From: Australimonas brisbanensis
Lineage (GTDB): Bacteria; Chloroflexota; Dehalococcoidia; Lucifugimonadales; Australimonadaceae
Length of the DNA stretch: 64,000 nt
Direction: 5' to 3'
NCBI GenBank assembly: GCA_038147155.1
Contig: JAYQTA010000002.1
Coordinates: forward strand, 330,770 to 394,769
Both the position numbers and the translations under genes were made by a program. Each line of letters starts with the position of its first letter. The stretch's first letter is position 1. Below, in pieces: positions 8,144-16,485 of this stretch. The notes under the pieces are model-generated. The model was not told the DNA's origin, did not search any database, and worked only from the letters and a program-made list of their open reading frames with translations.

Positions 8144-9190
8144 ATGAGTGCGTACACCCTTTCCATCACCGACCAGTCCCCCATGCGCCGGGGCGGCACG
8201 CCCGCCGAGGCGCTGCGTGAGACCATCGCCGCGGCCCAGGCCGCCGAGCGGCTCGGCTACGCGCGCTACTGGGTGGCCGAGCACCACAACACCGGCACCC
8301 ACGCCGGGTCGAGCCCGGAGATCCTCATCGGCCAGATACTGGCCAACACCCAGCGCATCCGCGTGGGCTCCGGCGGGGTGATGCTCTCCCACTACGCCCC
8401 CCTGAAGGTGGCCGAGCAGTTCCGCATGCTGGACGCCTTCTACCCTGGTCGGGTGGACCTCGGGATCGGGCGTGCGCCGGGTTCCGACCAGCTCACGGCG
8501 GCGGCGCTCTCCAGCCCTCGCCCGCCCATCGACATCGAGCGCTTCCCGCAGATGGTGGCTGACCTGGTGGGCTACCTGCACAACGCGCTGCAGCCCGACC
8601 ACCCCTTCGCCAAGGTGAAGGTGGCGCCCGGCCCACAGCCGGACACCGCGCCCGAGGTGTGGCTGCTGGGCTCCTCCGACTACTCGGCCCAGCTCGCCGC
8701 CTACCTCGGCCTGCCCTTCGCTTTCGCCGACTTCTTCGGCAACACCGGCAAGCACGGCCCCGCCGTCGCCGACCTGTACCGGCGCAATTTCCGGCCCTCC
8801 GATCTGTGCCCGGAGCCCCGGCTCAACGTGACGGTGCAGGTGGTGTGCGCGCCCACCACCGAGGAGGCGCGGTTCATCGCCTCGTCCCGCGACTACAACC
8901 GCGCCCGGCGCATGCTGGAGGCCCAGGGTGCAGCCCACGTGGAGGGGTTGGTGCCGCCTGAAGAGGCCTCTGGAGCCGAACTGAACGAGCAGGCCAGGGC
9001 CTTCGCCGACCAGTTCGTGGCTGGCTTCCACACCGGCGACCCGGCCACGGTCAAGGCTGAGCTGGTGGAGACCGCCGAACGGTACGGCACCACGGATATC
9101 GGCATCGTCACCATCACCTACCGGCTCCAGGACCGCATCCGCTCCCTGGAACTGCTGGCGAAGGCCTTCGGGCTAGAGGGGGCCGCTTGA
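8144..9190 (+). CDS. Luciferase-like (LLM class) flavin-dependent monooxygenase
   Basis: 348 residues from ATG 8144 (MSAYTLSITDQSPMRRGG). Matches the MsnO8-type LLM flavin oxidoreductases: AAQAAERLGYARYWVAEHHN, the variant AGSSPEI, RIRVGSGGVMLSHYAPLKVAEQFRML, and RVDLGIGRAPGSD. TIM-barrel, FMN- or F420-using; the substrate cannot be told. The open frame upstream of 8144 lies inside the MFS gene and is rejected. It starts 10 bases after the MFS stop, suggesting one transcript. Confidence 0.88.
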   Translation: MSAYTLSITDQSPMRRGGTPAEALRETIAAAQAAERLGYARYWVAEHHNTGTHAGSSPEILIGQILANTQRIRVGSGGVMLSHYAPLKVAEQFRMLDAFYPGRVDLGIGRAPGSDQLTAAALSSPRPPIDIERFPQMVADLVGYLHNALQPDHPFAKVKVAPGPQPDTAPEVWLLGSSDYSAQLAAYLGLPFAFADFFGNTGKHGPAVADLYRRNFRPSDLCPEPRLNVTVQVVCAPTTEEARFIASSRDYNRARRMLEAQGAAHVEGLVPPEEASGAELNEQARAFADQFVAGFHTGDPATVKAELVETAERYGTTDIGIVTITYRLQDRIRSLELLAKAFGLEGAA

Positions 9191-9231
9191 GGGTGGTTCG
9201 ATGGAGCGCAGCATGGAACGGAGCGTGAGTG

Positions 9232-9831
9232 ATGCCCATCGGTGAGCACGACGGACTGATCATCGTGGACGTGCAGAACGATTTCTGCCCCGGCGGCGCG
9301 CTGGCCGTCCCCACCGGTGCGCAGGTGGCCGAGACGCTGACGGGCGTTGCCGCCCACTTCGCCGCCCACGGCGCGCACGTCTTCGCCACCCAAGACTGGC
9401 ACCCCGCCGAGCACGCCTCGTTCAGGGCCCAGCGCGGGCCGTGGCCGGAGCACTGCGTTCAGGACACCCCCGGCGCGCAATTCCACCCCGCCTTCGCGCT
9501 ACCCGAGGGTGCGCTCATCGTCCGCAAGGGCACCGACCCCACCAAGGACGCCTACTCCGGCTTCGTGGACTCGGACCTGGAGGAGCGGCTACGGGCCTCC
9601 GGTGTGACGCGCGTGTTCGTGGGGGGCCTCGCCACCGACTACTGCGTGCTGAACACCGTGGTGGATGCGGTGGACCGGGACTTCGAGACCTACGTCCTGG
9701 TGGACGCGGTGGGCGCGGTGGACGTGGAGCCCGGCGATGGGCAGCGCGCCCTGCACCTGATGGCGGGGTCGGGCGCGGGGCTGGTGGAGGCCTCGGCCAT
9801 CCTCGCTGAGGATGGGGCCTCCGGGGAGTAA
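9232..9831 (+). CDS. pncA: Nicotinamidase
   Basis: 199 residues from ATG 9232 (a GTG sits one codon before). The isochorismatase-fold hydrolase family is clear: VDVQNDFCPGGAL with the catalytic Asp, metal-site DWHPAEHASF, the Lys in RKGTD, and the nucleophile Cys in GLATDYCV. It turns nicotinamide into nicotinate. The next gene, convergent with three bases between, is nicotinate phosphoribosyltransferase, so the two together run the deamidating NAD salvage route. Confidence 0.95.
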   Translation: MPIGEHDGLIIVDVQNDFCPGGALAVPTGAQVAETLTGVAAHFAAHGAHVFATQDWHPAEHASFRAQRGPWPEHCVQDTPGAQFHPAFALPEGALIVRKGTDPTKDAYSGFVDSDLEERLRASGVTRVFVGGLATDYCVLNTVVDAVDRDFETYVLVDAVGAVDVEPGDGQRALHLMAGSGAGLVEASAILAEDGASGE

Positions 9832-9834
9832 CCC

Positions 9835-11193
9835 CTACTCCCCCAGTTCCTGCTCGCGCACCTGCTGGGTGACCTGGGCGGCCAGCGCGTCCAACGCCGC
9901 GGAGTGCGCCACCGGGTAGCGCGCCGGGTTGCGCAGCGCTCGGTGCGCGGCGGGCAGTGCAGAGAAGTTAGCGGCGAAGCGCTCGCGCATGGCGACCAAC
10001 GGCTCCTGGGGGCCGGTGCGCCGACCGCCCCGCAACACCTCAGCCAGCAGCGGCCTCGCGCCCGCGGGCGCACTCTCGTGAGTCAGGGCGATGGTATCGC
10101 CACCGAACCCCGCACGCCGGTACACCTGCTTGGGCCCGGGCAGCGTTGCCTTGCCCGTGGAGAGCTTGAGCGCTGGCTGCCCATCGTGGGCCACCAGCTT
10201 GTAGGCCCAGTCTATCCACGGCGCATCAGCCGCCACGCCCAGCTTGGTGCCCACGCCGAACCCACCGATGGGGGCTCCCGCCTGCACCAGCGATTGCACC
10301 GAGAACTCGTCGAGCCCGCCGGAGGCGAACACCGTCACCTCGGGAAAGCCCGCCCCATCCAGCATCTTGCGGGCCTGCCGCGAGAGCGCGTCCAGGTCGC
10401 CGGAGTCGAGGCGCACCGCCCGCAGGGCGTGGCCCCGCTCGCGCAACCAGCGCGCCGCCTCGATGGCGTTGCTCACGCCGTGAACCGTGTCGTAGGTATC
10501 CACCAGCAGTGTGGCGGTGTCGGGGAACGAGGCGGCGTAGGCCATGAACGCCTCGCGCTCCGAGGGGAAGGACATGATGAACGAGTGCGCCATGGTTCCT
10601 GCTGGAGGGATGCCGTAGCGCGCGGCGGCCAGCACGTTGGAGGTGGCGGCGAACCCGGCGATGTAACTCGCGCGCGCCAACCGGTCGGCGGCGTCCTGAC
10701 CCTGGGTGCGGCGCGCTGCGAACTCCACGGCCGCCCGCCCCGCCGCCGCATGCACCACCCGCGAGGCCTTGGTGGCCAGCACGGAGTGGACGTTCAGCGT
10801 GTTCATCAGAAACGTCTCGACCAGCTGGGCCTCGATGATGGGCCCCTCCACCTCCAGCACCGGCTCATCGGCGAAGGCGATCTCCCCCTCCGCCATGGCG
10901 CGCACGCTCCCCGTGAACCGCACGCCGCGCAGGAACTCACAGAAGGCATCCTGGAACAGGCCGGTGCCGCGCAGGTAGGCGATGTCCGCATCGGTGAAGG
11001 CCAGCGCCTCCAGGTAGTCCAGCGCCTCCTCCAGCCCCGCCACGACGGCATACGCCCGGTCGGGCCCGTAGTTGCGGAAGAAGAGGGAGAACGTCGCCGG
11101 GCCCGTGCGCCCCGCCTGCCAGTAGGCCTGGGCCATGGTCAGCTCGTACTGGTCGGCGAAGAGGGCGTTGGAGAGGCCGGGGGTCTGGTGCAT
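9835..11193 (-). CDS. pncB: Nicotinate phosphoribosyltransferase
   Basis: 452 residues. Motifs of the family: LFADQYELTMAQAYW at the N-terminus, FFRNYGPDRAYAVVAGLEEAL, the phosphorylated/catalytic His region GTMAHSFIMSF, RLDSGDL and the phosphate-binding GGFGVGTKLG. It makes nicotinate mononucleotide from nicotinate, PRPP and ATP. Convergent with pncA. Confidence 0.95.
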   Translation of the reverse strand: MHQTPGLSNALFADQYELTMAQAYWQAGRTGPATFSLFFRNYGPDRAYAVVAGLEEALDYLEALAFTDADIAYLRGTGLFQDAFCEFLRGVRFTGSVRAMAEGEIAFADEPVLEVEGPIIEAQLVETFLMNTLNVHSVLATKASRVVHAAAGRAAVEFAARRTQGQDAADRLARASYIAGFAATSNVLAAARYGIPPAGTMAHSFIMSFPSEREAFMAYAASFPDTATLLVDTYDTVHGVSNAIEAARWLRERGHALRAVRLDSGDLDALSRQARKMLDGAGFPEVTVFASGGLDEFSVQSLVQAGAPIGGFGVGTKLGVAADAPWIDWAYKLVAHDGQPALKLSTGKATLPGPKQVYRRAGFGGDTIALTHESAPAGARPLLAEVLRGGRRTGPQEPLVAMRERFAANFSALPAAHRALRNPARYPVAHSAALDALAAQVTQQVREQELGE

Positions 11194-11291
11194 GGAGGCG
11201 GAGGATACGGCGCGCCGGGGCCGCGGGCAACGCAGCGGGGGCGGCCCTGAGGCCCCCCCCGCCTGGGTGCGTCGTCGCCGGAGGAGCGGTG

Positions 11292-12287
11292 CTACTCGCC
11301 CACCATCTTGGGGGTGAGCAGCGGCATCGCCTCGTAAGCGTTGTCGTGGAAGATGGCGTGCTTCTGCTGCTTCGAGAGGAAGTCCATCTCCGCGATGATC
11401 GGAACCAGGTCGTCGGAGGGCCGGTTGTTCTCCGGCCGCACCGCACCACCCGAGCCGGGGGCCTCGGTGCCGAAGAGCATGCGCAGCGGCGTCTTCTGCT
11501 TGATGGTCGTCGCGAGCAGGTCGCGCTCCAGCACGCAGGAGTCGAAGTAGAGGTTCTTGGTCAGGTCGCGCTGGCCACGGTGGTAGTCGTTCTCGATGAA
11601 CCGGTGCAGCGCACCGCCGCCGTGGCAGACGAAGATCTTCAACTTGGGGAAGTCGTCGAACACGCGCCCGTGCTCGAGGAGCTGCATGGCGATGTACTCC
11701 TCGGTCACGTTGTTGATCTGGTAGTTGGCCGGGATGATCTCCAGGCGCTTGTCGTTGCTCATGGACGGGTGGACCATCAGCACCGCGTTGAGCTCCTGCG
11801 CCTTCTCGTACAGCGGGTACCAGTACTTGTCGTTCATGCCCGGGGTCTGCTTGTCAGCGCCAGGGTCGGGGTTGACCAGCGCGCCCACGAAGCCCAGCTC
11901 CTTCACGGAGCGCTCCAGCTCGCTCACCAGGTAGGAGGAGTCCTCGTCACGCGACTGGGGCAGCTGGGCGATGCCGCCGAAGCGGTCGGGGTGCAGGCGC
12001 ACGATCTGGGCGATGGTGTCGTTCACGAACCCGGCCCAGGCGTGCTGCATGAACGGGCGCATCCAGTGCCACATGGCGATGGGGCGCGGCGAGAGCAGCT
12101 GGTAGTCGATGGAGTGGTCGTCCAGCATCGCCAGGTGGCGGCCCTGCGCCGACTCCATCCGCTCGTCGGAGATGGACATGTTGTGGGGCGGGTAGTTCTG
12201 CGAAACCATGTTTGCCACGGTACCGCGGAACTCCGGCGGCGTGGACATGTGGCCGTGAACGTCGATGACCTTCTTGCCTTCGTACAT
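11292..12287 (-). CDS. Amidohydrolase-family protein (Amidohydro_2)
   Basis: 331 residues. The metal-binding DVHGH sits at the N-terminus, with further ligand candidates VMVHPS, VCHGGGAL and, in place of the usual GSD, FGTEAPG near the C-terminus. This subgroup includes decarboxylases and hydratases acting on aromatic-derived acids (ACMSD, gamma-resorcylate decarboxylase, oxalomesaconate hydratase). It lies 65 bases downstream of the 4,5-dihydroxyphthalate-decarboxylase-like gene on the same strand, so a role in breakdown of an aromatic acid is a reasonable inference. Ribosome binding site AGGAAGG precedes the ATG. Confidence 0.85.
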   Translation of the reverse strand: MYEGKKVIDVHGHMSTPPEFRGTVANMVSQNYPPHNMSISDERMESAQGRHLAMLDDHSIDYQLLSPRPIAMWHWMRPFMQHAWAGFVNDTIAQIVRLHPDRFGGIAQLPQSRDEDSSYLVSELERSVKELGFVGALVNPDPGADKQTPGMNDKYWYPLYEKAQELNAVLMVHPSMSNDKRLEIIPANYQINNVTEEYIAMQLLEHGRVFDDFPKLKIFVCHGGGALHRFIENDYHRGQRDLTKNLYFDSCVLERDLLATTIKQKTPLRMLFGTEAPGSGGAVRPENNRPSDDLVPIIAEMDFLSKQQKHAIFHDNAYEAMPLLTPKMVGE

Positions 12288-12352
12288 CGTCTGCCTTCCT
12301 TTGTGTGTTCACAGCCCGCAGGCTGCTGATGACCGTCGGGGAACGCCCTGCC

Positions 12353-13366
12353 CTACAGGTCCAGGGTCGCCGGTGCGAACAGCTCCTCCACCGTGAGCTT
12401 GCGGGGGGTGAGCCCCTGCTCGTGGGAGAAGTCAATCATGGTCTGGATCATTCTCTCGTTGTCCCTCACCCCGTAGGGGAAGGGATCGGCCCCGAACATG
12501 GAGCGGGTCTGCGCCATGTACTGCGGGCCGAAGATCAGGTCCGTGGGCACCTTCGATGACAGGCGCTCGTACCAGTGCTCCTTGGCCCGCACGAAGGCCG
12601 CGAACAGGTTGAACGCCAGCCACGGGTACTTGGCGTACACATCGCCCCGGATGGCGTAGCAGTGGTTCGCCGGGATGTACCCGTGGGTGTCGAAGAAGCG
12701 CTTGCCCTCCCCCATGAAGTCGGGGAAGAGGGGCTTCACCTTCTTGAAGGCGTCGGCGGGTGGGCGCACCGTGGTGGAGCGGTCGATGACGTTCTTCTCG
12801 CGGGTGAAGGCGCGGGCGATGGGCGCCGCGTCGATCTCCCCGTTCACCAGCATCGTCGCCAGCGACTTGTCCGTGGGGATGCGGTGGAACTTGATGCCCT
12901 TGGGCGGCGTAAAGCCCGTGGCCCCGCCGTGGGAGAGCTCCTCGGAGCGCTCCATCCACCAATCCACGCTGAACTGGTCCACGCCGAAGTCGTGCTGGAG
13001 CACCCCGCGCGTCCACAGCGAGGCCGTCTGCTGGTACTCGCCCACGCCGATGGCCTTGCCGTACAGGTCGTTGGGCTTGTCCACGCCGGAGTCCACGTTC
13101 ACCGAGAGCAGCGCGTGCATGAAGCGCCGGGAGGGGAACACGGGGATCGCCACCATGTCCGAGCCCTGGGACTTGGCGATGAGCAACGAGGAGAAGCTCA
13201 TCTCGAAGACCTCGAACTCGTTGAACTTGAGCTGGCGCCAGAACGTCTCCGAGGGGTCGGAGTTGGTCCACACCAGTTCGGCGCCCTCCACGGGCGTCTC
13301 CCCCGTCAGCAGCGAGTGCACCCGCTCGTTGGTGGCGGAGATCATGCTCAGCCGCAGCTTCTCCAT
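12353..13366 (-). CDS. 4,5-dihydroxyphthalate decarboxylase-like protein
   Basis: 337 residues, no signal peptide. The fold is that of periplasmic binding proteins, but the sequence (FWRQLKFNEFEVFEMSFSS, VAIPVFPSRRFMH, GVGEYQQTASLWTRG) is of the Pht5 type, 4,5-dihydroxyphthalate decarboxylase of phthalate degradation. An alternative is an ABC-type solute binding protein that has lost its leader, but no permease genes are near. It is the first gene of a two-gene operon with the amidohydrolase, behind a strong promoter. Confidence 0.8.
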   Translation of the reverse strand: MEKLRLSMISATNERVHSLLTGETPVEGAELVWTNSDPSETFWRQLKFNEFEVFEMSFSSLLIAKSQGSDMVAIPVFPSRRFMHALLSVNVDSGVDKPNDLYGKAIGVGEYQQTASLWTRGVLQHDFGVDQFSVDWWMERSEELSHGGATGFTPPKGIKFHRIPTDKSLATMLVNGEIDAAPIARAFTREKNVIDRSTTVRPPADAFKKVKPLFPDFMGEGKRFFDTHGYIPANHCYAIRGDVYAKYPWLAFNLFAAFVRAKEHWYERLSSKVPTDLIFGPQYMAQTRSMFGADPFPYGVRDNERMIQTMIDFSHEQGLTPRKLTVEELFAPATLDL

Positions 13367-13389
13367 GCGTCCTCCCCTGTACGCGATGC

Positions 13390-13407
13390 GTCCGGCGTGC
13401 GCCGGAC
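13390..13407. promoter_or_regulatory. Inverted repeat at the predicted transcription start
   Basis: GTCCGGC-GTGC-GCCGGAC, a perfect seven-base inverted repeat located where transcription from the adjacent minus-strand promoter should begin. A repressor operator is a reasonable guess; no regulator gene is adjacent. Confidence 0.4.
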
Positions 13408-13413
13408 GGCGGG

Positions 13414-13442
13414 ACGATACGCGCGCCCCGTCCGCCTGTCAA
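13414..13442 (-). promoter_or_regulatory. Sigma70-type promoter for the decarboxylase/amidohydrolase operon
   Basis: Minus strand TTGACA (13442-13437), 17-base spacer, TATCGT (13419-13414). Among the best -35/-10 pairs in the window. Confidence 0.65.
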
Positions 13443-13449
13443 AGCACGT

Positions 13450-13478
13450 TTGCCGTGGGCCAGCGGCCCCGCTAGCAT
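13450..13478 (+). promoter_or_regulatory. Divergent promoter for the DinB-like gene
   Basis: TTGCCG (13450-13455), 17-base spacer, TAGCAT (13473-13478). It lies back to back with the minus-strand promoter, the two -35 boxes being seven bases apart. Confidence 0.5.
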
Positions 13479-13525
13479 CGGCCCACGTCCCCCGCCCTGC
13501 CCTGCGGGGGCCACGGAGGTGACCC

Positions 13526-14077
13526 ATGCCCCACGCCAGCGACAGCGCCGACGGCCCCACCCTGCCGCAGTTCCTGGCCGAGCTGATGGCCCGCTCCCAC
13601 CAGCGCATGCAGGAGGCGCTGGACGGCATGAGCGATGAGGCCCTCTGGCGCCAGCCAGGCCCCTCCGCCAACACCGCCGGGTGGCTCGCCTGGCACCTGG
13701 CGCGCTGGAAGGACATCCAGACCGCACGCATGGCAGGCGAGCCCCAGGAATGGGAAACAGGCGGTTGGGCAGCGCGCCTGGGGCTGGAGGGGATGGTCAG
13801 CGGCTGGGGCGATTCGCCCGAGCAGGCCGCCGCCTTCCGCGCCCCGCGCGCCGAGGTGCTGGCTTACGCCGCCGCCGCCCACGAGGCCGCTTTGCGCCGG
13901 CTCACCGCCGCCACCCCGGACTCCCTCGCCCGTCTGCTCCCGCCCGCCCGGCCCGGCGGGGAGTCGCGCCCCGCGTGGCTCTCCCTTCTGGTGAACTGCA
14001 TCGACTTCAACGAGCACACCGGGCAGATCGCCTACCTGCGCGGGCTGTACGACGGCTTCGGCTGGCAGTCGACCTAG
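13526..14077 (+). CDS. DinB superfamily protein
   Basis: 183 residues forming a four-helix DinB/maleylpyruvate-isomerase-like fold. Metal-site histidines are expected at WLAWHLARW (about 55) and NEHTGQIAYLRG near the C-terminus, both present. Such proteins are thiol-dependent transferases or of unknown role. Transcribed divergently from the decarboxylase operon; the spacing to the next gene (73 bases) leaves cotranscription open. Confidence 0.82.
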   Translation: MPHASDSADGPTLPQFLAELMARSHQRMQEALDGMSDEALWRQPGPSANTAGWLAWHLARWKDIQTARMAGEPQEWETGGWAARLGLEGMVSGWGDSPEQAAAFRAPRAEVLAYAAAAHEAALRRLTAATPDSLARLLPPARPGGESRPAWLSLLVNCIDFNEHTGQIAYLRGLYDGFGWQST

Positions 14078-14150
14078 CGCGCGCCCGCGCGTGCCCTGCT
14101 AACCTAGGCGGCGCACATCACGGCCACTGGCCCCAGAGGAGTCCTCCCCC

Positions 14151-15632
14151 ATGCAGGAAGTCAGCACCGATGTCCTGGTGGTCGGCGCGGGCAACGCCGC
14201 CCTCTCCGCCGCCCTGGCCGCCCGCGAGGCGGGCCGGTCCGTCATCGCCCTGGAGAAGGCCGACGAGCACGAGCGCGGCGGCAACACCTACTTCACGGGC
14301 GGTCACATCCGCTTCGCCTTCAAGGACCTGAACGACATCGTCTCCCTGGTGCCGGACCTGTCCGAGGCCGAGCGCGAGGTGATGGAGGTGGGCTCCTACA
14401 CCACCGCCAAGTTCTTCGACGACCTGATGCGCGTCACCGAGGGCCTCTCCGACCAAGAGCTGGCCGACCTGCTGGTGCGCCAGTCGCTCCCCACCATGCA
14501 GTGGCTCTACACCCAGGGCATGCGCTTCGTCCCCTCCTGGACGCGCCAGGCGTTCAAGGTGGACGGCAAGTTCCGCTTCTGGGGCGGGCTGGTACTGGAG
14601 GCCGTGGGCGGCGGCAAGGGCCTGGCCGACCAGCTCTTCGACATGGCCGCGGCCAAGGGCATCGAGGTGCGCTACTCCACCACCGCCCGCCACCTGCTCA
14701 CCGGCGAGAAGGGCGAGGTGACCGGCGCCGAGGTGAAGGGGCCCGACCGGCTCTACCACATCAACGCCAAGACCGTGGTGCTGGCGTGCGGCGGCTTCGA
14801 GGCCAACCCTGAGATGCGCGCGCGCTACCTGGGCCCCGGCTGGGAACTGGCCAAGGTGCGCGGCGTGCGCTTCAACACCGGCGATGGGCACCGCATGGCG
14901 GAGGAGGTAGGCGCGCAGCCCTACGGCCACTACTCCGGCGCCCACGCCGTCGCATGGGACCTGAACGCCCCGCCCACCGGCAACCGCGCCATCACCGACC
15001 TGTACCAGAAGCACTCCTATCCCTTCGGGCTCATCGTCAACAACACCGGCCGCCGCTTCGTGGACGAGGGCGCGGACTTTCGCAACTACACCTACGCCAA
15101 GTACGGGCGGGCCATCCTGGGCCAGCCCCAGCGCGTGGCCTTCCAGCTCTTCGACCAGAAGACGCTCCACCTGCTGCGCGACGAGTACCGCATCCCCCAG
15201 GTGACCATGGCCGAGTCGGACACCATCGAGGGGCTGGCCGAGATGCTGGACATCGACCCCAAGGGCCTGGTGAAGACCGTGGCCGACTACAACGCCGCCT
15301 GCCAGCCCGGCGAGTACAACCCCACCAAACTGGACGGGTTGCACACCGAGGGCATCGAGCCGCCCAAGTCCAACTGGGCGCTGCCGCTGGACGCCCCGCC
15401 CTACGTGGGCTACGCCGTCACCTGCGGGGTGACGTTCACCTTCGGCGGCCTGCGCATCAACAACCGCGCGCAGGTGCTGGACACTACCGACGCCCCCATC
15501 CCTGGCCTGTACGCCGCGGGTGAGATCGTGGGCGGGCTCTTCTACCACAACTACCCCGGCGGCTCCGGCCTCATGGCGGGGGCCGTCTTCGGCAAGATCG
15601 CCGGCACCAGCGCCGGGCACGACGCGGGGTAG
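14151..15632 (+). CDS. FAD-dependent dehydrogenase, TcuA/fumarate-reductase flavoprotein type
   Basis: 493 residues. N-terminal dinucleotide-binding VVGAGNAALSAALAAREAG with the acidic EKAD strand end, GGNTYFTGG, a central substrate domain and the C-terminal FAD motif GLYAAGEIVGGLFYHNYPGGSGLMAG. This is the FAD_binding_2 family with closest feel to tricarballylate dehydrogenase (TcuA); homologues also act on fumarate or 3-ketosteroids, so the substrate is uncertain. It opens a block with MmgE/PrpD, CoA transferase, lyase and hydratase, which favours a di- or tricarboxylate. Shine-Dalgarno GAGGAG lies upstream. Confidence 0.85.
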   Translation: MQEVSTDVLVVGAGNAALSAALAAREAGRSVIALEKADEHERGGNTYFTGGHIRFAFKDLNDIVSLVPDLSEAEREVMEVGSYTTAKFFDDLMRVTEGLSDQELADLLVRQSLPTMQWLYTQGMRFVPSWTRQAFKVDGKFRFWGGLVLEAVGGGKGLADQLFDMAAAKGIEVRYSTTARHLLTGEKGEVTGAEVKGPDRLYHINAKTVVLACGGFEANPEMRARYLGPGWELAKVRGVRFNTGDGHRMAEEVGAQPYGHYSGAHAVAWDLNAPPTGNRAITDLYQKHSYPFGLIVNNTGRRFVDEGADFRNYTYAKYGRAILGQPQRVAFQLFDQKTLHLLRDEYRIPQVTMAESDTIEGLAEMLDIDPKGLVKTVADYNAACQPGEYNPTKLDGLHTEGIEPPKSNWALPLDAPPYVGYAVTCGVTFTFGGLRINNRAQVLDTTDAPIPGLYAAGEIVGGLFYHNYPGGSGLMAGAVFGKIAGTSAGHDAG

Positions 15633-15664
15633 CGGCTCAGCGCTGCCAACGGGCGACGATGAAC

Positions 15665-15698
15665 AACGGCCCCCGGGGTGTACGCTCCGGGGGCCGTT
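15665..15698. terminator. Bidirectional hairpin terminator
   Basis: AACGGCCCCCGG (15665-15676) pairs with CCGGGGGCCGTT (15687-15698), a perfect 12-base-pair stem between the convergent flavoprotein and SDR genes. Confidence 0.75.
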
Positions 15699-15701
15699 CG
15701 C

Positions 15702-16457
15702 CTACCCCACGCTCTTCCCGCCGTCCACGGTGAGCACCTGGCCGGTCATCATGGACGATTCGTCGCTGAGCAGGTAGAGCGCGGCGTAGGCGGTGTCCTC
15801 AGGCGCGACGTGGCGGCCCAGGGGGATGCCGTGCGGGGGGTGCGGGGCGGTCTGACGCGGGATACGCAGCTGCCCCTCGCCGTAGACGATAAACCCCGGC
15901 GCGATGGCGTTGGTGCGGATGCCCTGCGGCCCGTACTCCACCGCCATCTGCTTGGTGAGCCCGGCCACCCCCGCCTTGGTGGCGGCGTGGGCCGCGTGAC
16001 GCGGGGTGCCCGCGTGGAACCCACTGTTGCTGGACATGTTGACGATGCTCCCACCGTGCCCGCCCGCCAGCATGGCGCGCACCGCGTGCTTGCACGCCAG
16101 GTACGTCATGGTCAGTTCGTGGGAGATGACGAACTCCCACTCGTCCAGCGCCAACTCGTGCAGGGGGGAGAAGCGCACCAGCCCCGCCGCGTTGAAGAGG
16201 CCGTCCAGCCGCCCGCTGCGGGCCACGGCCAGGGCGATCATGGCCTCGTTGGCGGTCTCTGTCGTGAGGTCGCCCACGCTCACGGCAACGTCGGTGCCTG
16301 CGGGCAGTTGCGCCAGCGTCTCGTCCAGCCCTTCCTGGCTGGCGTCAGCAAGCACCAGGCGGGCCCCCTCGCGGGCGAAGATGCCTGCGGCAACCCGCCC
16401 CTGCCCCGACGCGCCGCCGGTGATGACGATGCTCCGCCCGCCCAGCCGTCCTGCCAT
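15702..16457 (-). CDS. Short-chain dehydrogenase/reductase with Tyr-to-His active site
   Basis: 251 residues. The Rossmann motif TGGASGQG, the NAAG-like NAAGLVRF, the serine stretch NMSSNSG and the C-terminal PGF and TGQVLTVDGG all mark a classical SDR. However, the position of the catalytic tyrosine in the YxxxK motif reads HAATK: nucleotides CAC GCC GCC ACC AAG (minus strand near 15984). One base change from TAC would give this. Either the enzyme uses another chemistry or the activity is lost. It lies downstream of the MmgE/PrpD gene on the same strand, 28 bases away. Confidence 0.9.
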   Translation of the reverse strand: MAGRLGGRSIVITGGASGQGRVAAGIFAREGARLVLADASQEGLDETLAQLPAGTDVAVSVGDLTTETANEAMIALAVARSGRLDGLFNAAGLVRFSPLHELALDEWEFVISHELTMTYLACKHAVRAMLAGGHGGSIVNMSSNSGFHAGTPRHAAHAATKAGVAGLTKQMAVEYGPQGIRTNAIAPGFIVYGEGQLRIPRQTAPHPPHGIPLGRHVAPEDTAYAALYLLSDESSMMTGQVLTVDGGKSVG

Positions 16458-16485
16458 GCGCGCCTCCTTGGGGTGCGGGTCTGCT

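Noticed and set aside
12353..13366. ABC transporter substrate-binding protein
   Set aside because: No signal peptide and no permease or ATPase genes; motifs fit dihydroxyphthalate decarboxylase better.
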